A DNA stretch of 64,000 bases from contig CAWAXG010000071.1 of NCBI GenBank assembly GCA_963785755.1, positions 62,001 through 126,000 of the forward strand, read 5' to 3'. The number at the start of each line of letters is the position of its first letter. Position 1 is the first letter of the stretch. The notes below the pieces were generated by a model that had not been told where the DNA came from, did not search any database, and saw nothing but the letters and a program-made list of their open reading frames with translations. Below are positions 59,109 to 64,000 of this stretch, piece by piece. Position numbers and translations under genes: made by a program. This stretch comes from JACCXG01 sp963785755. GTDB lineage: Bacteria > Acidobacteriota > Vicinamibacteria > Vicinamibacterales > 2-12-FULL-66-21.

Positions 59109-59971
59109 ATGAGCCACGCGAAAACCCTGCTGCATAGCCGCGCCTGCCGAAGGCGCAGTCGGGAACCGAGATTGCGCTCACGCCGCGGCGTGCCGGCTGG
59201 GAGTACGTCGGCTTTGCGGTGCGGCAGGTCGCTGCCGGCGGGACGTGGAGCGGCCGGACCGGTGGCGACGAAGTGTGTCTCGTGCTGCTCTCCGGACTGG
59301 CGTCGATCGCGTGGTCTCCGGATCGACGAAAGCCTGTCACCCTCGGCCCGCGCCGCGACGTGTTCTCAGACTACCCGCACGCGGTGTATCTGCCGCCGCG
59401 GACGGCGTTCGAGCTGCGCGCGAAACGGCTCACCGACATCGCCGAATGCCGCTCGCCGACGGCGAAGCCCTTCCCGGCGCGCGTGATCCGGCCGGAAGAT
59501 TGCGGATTCGAAGTGCGCGGCGGCGGCAACGCGACGCGCCAGATCATCGACATCCTGCCTCCCACCGCGGAAGCGGATCGCCTGCTCGTCTGCGAGGTGC
59601 TCACGCCGGCGGGCAACTGGTCCAGCTATCCACCCCACAAGCACGATCGCCACAACCCGCCCATCGAGGTGGATCTGGAGGAGACGTATTACTACCGCTT
59701 CCGCGGCGCCGACGCGTACGGCATCCAGCGGATCTACACGTCACACGATCGCGACGAACAGGTGCTCAGAGTCGTTGACGGGGATCTCGTGCTCGTGCGC
59801 GAGGGCTACCATCCCTTCGTCGCGGCGCCGGGGTGCGATGCCTACTACCTCAACACCCTTGCCGGCAGCTTTCGCTCGATGGCGGCGACCGACGACCCTC
59901 GGTACGCCCATCTCCGCGCCAATTGGCCGCCCGCGGACCCGCGCGTGCCGCTTATTCGACGACCGCGCTGA
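59109..59971 (+). CDS. iolB: 5-deoxy-glucuronate isomerase (IolB-like), one frameshift
   Basis: Cupin-type isomerase of myo-inositol catabolism, about 287 aa when repaired. ATG at 59109 begins MSHAKTLLHSRA; the frame slips at about 59143 and resumes PKAQSGTEIALTPRRAGWEYVGFAVRQVAAGGTWSG, typical of IolB. The conserved metal region is SSYPPHKHDRHNPPIEVDLEETYYYRF (His, His, Glu), with HAVYLPPRTAFELRA and YHPFVAAPGCDAYYLNTLAG. Without repair, translation could start only at GTG 59219. Next to iolG-like and transporter genes. Confidence 0.8.
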
Positions 59972-59986
59972 CGCTTGTCATCTGTC

Positions 59987-60208
59987 GGTTCAAGGGTTCA
60001 GTGGTTCAGGGGTTCACAGGTTCGGGTTCAAGGGTTCACAGGTTCGTGTTCAGGGGTTCTATGGTTCGAGTTCAGAGGTTCAGAAGTCCTCGATAAACTC
60101 GTGAACCTGAACTCGTGAACCAATGAACCCGAATTTGAACCCGAACTCCTGAACCTTCGAACTCCTGAACCCGAACCAGTGAACCCTGAACCCCTGAACC
60201 TTTGAACC
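59987..60208. repeat. Heptad inverted repeat, family C (GGTTCAG)
   Basis: About 95 bp of GGTTCAG/GGTTCAA/GGGTTCA units (59987-60083) are followed, after a short spacer with AAGTCCTCGATAAAC, by about 105 bp of the inverted units (TGAACCC etc., 60102-60208). The outermost 15 bases match at 14 of 15. It spans the entire gap between iolB-like and the aldo/keto reductase, ending 18 bp before its ATG. Confidence 0.9.
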
Positions 60209-60225
60209 GAAGAGCGAGGATCGCG

Positions 60226-61182
60226 ATGCAGCGACGAGCGTTAGGCAGCAGCGGCTTCGAGATATCGAGAATCGGCCTGGGCACATGGGCGATTGGCGGC
60301 CATATGTGGGGCGGCGCGGACGACGCGCAGAGTGTCGAGGCGATTCATGCCGCGGTCGATCACGGCGTCAACTGGATCGACACGGCGCCGATCTACGGGT
60401 CGGGCCATTCGGAAGAAGTCGTCGGGCGCGCGGTGAAGCAGCTGCCGGCGTCGAAGCGGCCGCTGATTTTCACCAAGTTCGGGCTCGGCCTCGACAGCAA
60501 CACGCCGAACCGGTCGGCGGCGGCTGCTGAAGTGATCGCCGAGTGCGACGGCAGCCTCCAGCGGCTTGGCGTTGACCATATCGATCTGTATCAGCTGCAC
60601 TGGCCGGCGCCGCAGCCGATTGCCGAGACGGCCGCCGCGTGCGCCTCGTTGTTGACGGCGGGGAAGGTCCGCGCGCTCGGCGTGTCGAATTTCTCGGTGC
60701 CGCAGCTCGAGGAGTGGCGCGCGACTGGCGTGCCGCTGCACTCCGATCAGCCGCCGTACAGCATCCTTCGCCCCGCGGTGAAGCACGACGTCCTGCCCTG
60801 GTGCGCGGCGCACGATGTCGGCGTCATCTCGTATTCGCCGCTGTTCAGGGGCCTGTTGTTCGGGACCTGGTCCAGGGACAAGACCTTTCCGGCAGACGAC
60901 GCGAGGAGCACGCACAAGGACTACGCCGGCCCGCGCTTTCAGCGGCATCTGCAGGCGGTCGAGGACGTCCGCGCCGTGGCGGCGAGCGGCGGGCTGAGTA
61001 CCGCTCAGCTCTGCGTCGGCGTCCTGCTGCACACGCCCGGCCTCACGGGCGTGATCGTCGGCGCGAGAAACGCGCGGCAGGGCGGAGTCGTCCCCAGTCT
61101 GGGTGTCGGGGTGACGGCCGCGCAGGCGAGCACCGTCTGGGGGATCGTCGAGAACCTGGTGAAAGATCTCGAGAAAATGTGA
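60226..61182 (+). CDS. Aldo/keto reductase
   Basis: A 318-aa NADPH-dependent oxidoreductase. RALGSSGFEISRIGLGTWAIGG, then the catalytic tetrad: Asp and Tyr in NWIDTAPIYGSGHSEEVVGRAV, Lys in LIFTKFGLG, His in DLYQLHWPAP. VRALGVSNFSVPQLEEW and GVIVGARNARQ (cofactor phosphate region) complete it. IolS-like enzymes of this kind are found beside inositol genes; the substrate here is unproved. ATG 60226 after GAGGATCG. Confidence 0.85.
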   Translation: MQRRALGSSGFEISRIGLGTWAIGGHMWGGADDAQSVEAIHAAVDHGVNWIDTAPIYGSGHSEEVVGRAVKQLPASKRPLIFTKFGLGLDSNTPNRSAAAAEVIAECDGSLQRLGVDHIDLYQLHWPAPQPIAETAAACASLLTAGKVRALGVSNFSVPQLEEWRATGVPLHSDQPPYSILRPAVKHDVLPWCAAHDVGVISYSPLFRGLLFGTWSRDKTFPADDARSTHKDYAGPRFQRHLQAVEDVRAVAASGGLSTAQLCVGVLLHTPGLTGVIVGARNARQGGVVPSLGVGVTAAQASTVWGIVENLVKDLEKM

Positions 61183-61185
61183 CGT

Positions 61186-61262
61186 GACAAGTACCAAGTA
61201 GCAAGGGGTAAGTACACCGGAAAGCGCATCGCGGATCTTTGTTCGTTCCGTTGCCCCTTGCC
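61186..61262. repeat. Heptad repeat, family D, copy 2 (degenerate)
   Basis: ACAAGTACCAAGTAGCAAGG directly follows the reductase stop and is weakly inverted as GTTCCGTTGCCCCTTGCCC at about 61243-61262. GTTCCGTTG is shared with copy 1 (21124-21132). A separate small palindrome, GCTTCCGGCTTCATTTCAGCCGGAAG, follows at 61267-61291 with family E flavour. The rest, to 61447, holds no gene. Confidence 0.55.
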
Positions 61263-61447
61263 CTGGCTTCCGGCTTCATTTCAGCCGGAAGTACCATTAC
61301 ACCTTGCCCGACGGAACGGTACCTGGATCTAACTTCCTTCCGTCGCTGCGTTGTGGAACGTGGTCTGATCGGTGTGCGCTTATCGGTTGAGTTGATGAGC
61401 TGGCACCCGGCCCGTATGAAGAGAATCGACGCGAGGAAAACTGCAGA

Positions 61448-64000
61448 ATGCATTCGCCGAACAGGCGTGACGACGGGGCCGAGGCCCAACCGGACATCCA
61501 GCTCCTTGGCGTTGAGCTGCTCGAGGAACATGCCCGGCGGCTGGCGGCGCTCTTCACGGTTTCTCGTCGTCCCTCGCGCGGCGTCCTCACCCATCTCCGG
61601 CGTCTGAACGAAAACCGGAAGGTCCTGAGCGCCACCTATCGAGCGCTGGCCGAGGACGTCCGCCTGGGCGAAGCGGCCTCGCCCGCTGCCGAATGGTTCC
61701 TCGACAACTTCCACATCGTGTCGGCCGCCGGCCGCGACATTCTGCACGACCTGCCGACCTCGTTCTTCCGCCGGCTGCCGCGAATCGCCGCCGATGAATT
61801 CGAAGGCGTGCCCAGGATTTACGCCATGGCGCTGGAGCTCCTGCGCACCAGCGCCGGACATCTCGACGCGCAGCGGCTTTCGCGATTCATCACCGCCTTT
61901 CAATCGGTCACGCCGCTGACGATGGGGGAGTTGTGGGCGTGGCCGAGCGCGCTGAAGCTGGCGCTGATCGAGCACCTGCGCGCGCGAGCCGACGAGCTCG
62001 CCGCGACCCGCGCCCATCGTCAGCACGCCGACCGGCTGGCCAATGCGCTCGAGCGCGGCGCGCAGGTGCCGGAGACATGGCCCGAACGCGTGCATCCGGC
62101 CTTCGTCACGCGTCTTCTCCAGCGCGCCCGAGAGTATGGCGACGCCGCATCGACGCTGCGCGATCAGCTGGTCGCCACGCTGGCCGCCCGCGGCGACACC
62201 GTCGAGGAGGCGATCCGCGCCGAGGGCCGGAACCAGGCGGTCGAGCAGGCGTCGATGGCGAACCTGATTGGCAGCTTGCGCCTGATCTCGTCGTTCGACT
62301 GGAGTGAGTTCTTCGAGAGCGTGAGCCTGGTCGAACACGTGCTGCAGCGCGACCCGGCCGGCATCTATCGGCGGATGGATTTCCGCAGCCGTGACCGCTA
62401 CCGCCACGCGGTCGAGGAGATGGCAGATCCAACCGGCGATGGGCAGGTGCGCGTCGCGCTCAAGAGCGTGGAACGGGCGCGGCGGGTCGCCGAGACCGAT
62501 CCGAACTCGCGTGGTGCGCACGTCGGCTATTACCTCATCGGCAACGGCCGGCGGCAGTTCGAGCGCAGCGTGGACTGGAGTCCGCGTCCGGTCGAGCGCG
62601 TCAAGCGGCTGTTCTTCCGCTACGCCACGCCTGGCTACCTCGGCACCATCGGCGCCTGCGCATCGCTCATCGTCGCGGTGGCGCTCGTCTACGCGGACCG
62701 GCACGGAGCGAGCCGGGCGGACCTGGTCGTCCTCGCCCTGCTGGCGCTGATCCCGGCGAGCGAATTCGTCATTCAGATCGTCCAGCGCATCATCGCCTAT
62801 CTCATTCCGCCCCGGCGCCTGCCGCGGCTCGAGCTCGATCGCGTCCCAATCGAGGCGACGACGATGGTGATCGTGCCGACGATGCTCGACAGCATCCCAC
62901 AGGTGCAGGCCCTCGTCGCGCATCTCGAGGTGCAGGCGCTCGGCAACGTCGATCCGCACATCCACTTCGCGCTGCTCACCGACTTCCGCGACGCGGCCCG
63001 CGAAACCCTGCCGCAGGACGCCGGGCTGCTCGACGAAGCCAGGCGGGGCATCGAAGCGCTCAACGCCAGGCATGGCGACGGCGGCTCCGGCCGGTTCTTC
63101 CTGTTCCATCGTCAGCGTCAGTGGAACGAGCGCGAAGGCATGTGGATGGGATGGGAGCGCAAGCGCGGAAAGATCGAAGAGTTCAACCGGCTGCTCCGCG
63201 GCGCCACCGACACCAGCTTCGTCGCCTCGGTGGGTGACCTGGCGGTACTGCCGCAGGTGCGCTACTGCATCACGCTCGACAGCGATACGCGCCTGCCGCG
63301 GGATGTCGCGCGTCAGCTGATCGGGATCATCGAGCACCCGCTCAATCGCCCGACGTTCGATTCGCGGCTCGGCCGTGTCACCAAGGGATACGGCATCCTG
63401 CAGCCGCGGATCAGCGTGACGTTCGCGAGCGCCGCGGGGTCGCTCTTCGCCAGCATCTATTCCGGGCACACCGGTGTGGACCCGTACACGACGGCGGTGT
63501 CCGACACCTATCAGGACCTCTACGGCGAGGGCATCTTCACCGGGAAGGGGCTGTACGACGTCGACGCGTTCAACGCGGCGCTCGCCGAGCCGGTGCCGGA
63601 GAACGCGCTTCTGTCGCACGATCTCTTCGAAGGGCTGCATGCCCGTGTCGCGCTCGTGTCGGACGTCGAGCTGGTCGACGAGTATCCGTCCAGCGTGCTG
63701 ACGCACGCCCGCCGCCAGCATCGCTGGATTCGCGGCGACTGGCAGATTCTCTTCTGGCTGTTCCCCTACGTACCGTCGCGTCACGGCGTGAAGCGGAACA
63801 CGCTGCCGATCATTTCGCGCTGGAAGATTCTCGACAATCTGCGGCGCAGCCTCGTCTCGCCGACGCTGCTGGCCCTGCTGACCGCGGGGTGGACGTTCCT
63901 GCCGGGCGCGCGCTGGGTGTGGACGACCGGGGTCATGGCGGTGCTTGCCTCGCAATTGCTGCCGATCGTGGCGGCGTTGCTGACGGGGCCGGGACGCGCC
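61448..64000 (+). CDS. ndvB: Cyclic beta-1,2-glucan synthase (NdvB/ChvB type), N-terminal part
   Basis: Open from ATG 61448 (after GAGGAAAAC) to the window edge: 851 residues with no stop; full proteins exceed 2,500. The start LLEEHARRLAALFTVSR and FLDNFHIV, DLPTSFFRRLPRI are family hallmarks. Membrane segments near LGTIGACASLIVAVALVYA and DLVVLALLALIPASEFVIQIV precede the GT84 glycosyltransferase: TTMVIVPTMLDS, HFALLTDFRDA, YCITLDSDTRLPRD (DxD), YGEGIFTGKGLYDVDAF, LSHDLFEGLHARV (general base region), RRQHRWIRGDWQI. Makes periplasmic osmoregulatory cyclic glucan from UDP-glucose at the inner membrane. The synthase's C-terminal phosphorylase domain lies beyond the window. Confidence 0.92.
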   Translation, partial: MHSPNRRDDGAEAQPDIQLLGVELLEEHARRLAALFTVSRRPSRGVLTHLRRLNENRKVLSATYRALAEDVRLGEAASPAAEWFLDNFHIVSAAGRDILHDLPTSFFRRLPRIAADEFEGVPRIYAMALELLRTSAGHLDAQRLSRFITAFQSVTPLTMGELWAWPSALKLALIEHLRARADELAATRAHRQHADRLANALERGAQVPETWPERVHPAFVTRLLQRAREYGDAASTLRDQLVATLAARGDTVEEAIRAEGRNQAVEQASMANLIGSLRLISSFDWSEFFESVSLVEHVLQRDPAGIYRRMDFRSRDRYRHAVEEMADPTGDGQVRVALKSVERARRVAETDPNSRGAHVGYYLIGNGRRQFERSVDWSPRPVERVKRLFFRYATPGYLGTIGACASLIVAVALVYADRHGASRADLVVLALLALIPASEFVIQIVQRIIAYLIPPRRLPRLELDRVPIEATTMVIVPTMLDSIPQVQALVAHLEVQALGNVDPHIHFALLTDFRDAARETLPQDAGLLDEARRGIEALNARHGDGGSGRFFLFHRQRQWNEREGMWMGWERKRGKIEEFNRLLRGATDTSFVASVGDLAVLPQVRYCITLDSDTRLPRDVARQLIGIIEHPLNRPTFDSRLGRVTKGYGILQPRISVTFASAAGSLFASIYSGHTGVDPYTTAVSDTYQDLYGEGIFTGKGLYDVDAFNAALAEPVPENALLSHDLFEGLHARVALVSDVELVDEYPSSVLTHARRQHRWIRGDWQILFWLFPYVPSRHGVKRNTLPIISRWKILDNLRRSLVSPTLLALLTAGWTFLPGARWVWTTGVMAVLASQLLPIVAALLTGPGRA

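Noticed and set aside
59987..60208. Possible CRISPR array
   Set aside because: Units are 7-8 bp, imperfect and contiguous, with no unique spacers and no cas genes nearby.
61043..63955. A 970-codon open frame on the minus strand
   Set aside because: It lies opposite the cyclic glucan synthase, whose motifs are clear on the plus strand. The minus frame is Arg/His/Val-rich with no family match: a GC-rich shadow.

Overview
This is a GC-rich chromosomal segment from what is most likely an acidobacterium of the Vicinamibacteria type. That placement is an inference from gene content: carboxypeptidase-regulatory TonB receptors, a VWFA-related acidobacterial secreted protein, PQQ-type beta-propeller dehydrogenases, ToxR/CadC-like winged-helix proteins fused to TolB-type propellers, and exported DinB, VOC and NIF3 proteins. 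I see no rRNA, tRNA, CRISPR array, phage or insertion sequence. Layout. 1-12 kb: a frameshifted exported DinB protein, a VapBC pair, a polysaccharide deacetylase, small exported proteins, a SnoaL-like protein, an exported O-methyltransferase, a diheme PQQ dehydrogenase, an exported metallo-beta-lactamase-fold hydrolase, an aldose-1-epimerase, a VOC protein and an AraC regulator. 12-25 kb: an exported FG-GAP protein, a first TonB receptor, two overlapping NIF3-family genes, an unrecognised 308-aa protein, a Tat-type VOC protein and a second PQQ dehydrogenase. 25-31.6 kb: a winged-helix/TolB regulator, small exported or membrane proteins, an exported methyltransferase, a VOC gene, and a run of gene remnants (AI-2E transporter C-terminus, VOC N-terminus, ThuA-like C-terminus). 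31.6-51 kb: two PQQ-like propeller proteins, a VWA protein, a second VapBC with a legible promoter/operator, an exported two-domain hydrolase coupled to a second winged-helix/TolB regulator, a heme-binding protein, a sorbosone-dehydrogenase-like propeller protein, a second TonB receptor and a trypsin-like protein lacking catalytic residues. 51-61 kb: a myo-inositol-type catabolic locus. iolE-like and iolD run leftward; a sugar ABC transporter (ATPase, permease, binding lipoprotein), an inositol-dehydrogenase-like gene, iolB-like and an aldo/keto reductase run rightward. 61.4 kb to the end: the N-terminal 851 residues of a cyclic beta-1,2-glucan synthase (NdvB type), cut by the window edge. Two things cut across the window. 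First, intergenic DNA is crowded with structured repeats: several families of imperfect heptanucleotide repeats, usually arranged as inverted arms, and a roughly 240-bp multi-branched palindrome present twice with conserved ends but a different, self-complementary inner stem. Several repeats sit directly on start or stop codons. Second, about 18 genes or gene parts are broken by single-base shifts that restore a perfect family match in the next frame. These look more like residual indel errors in an assembly than biology, and I annotate such genes as one unit with the break noted.
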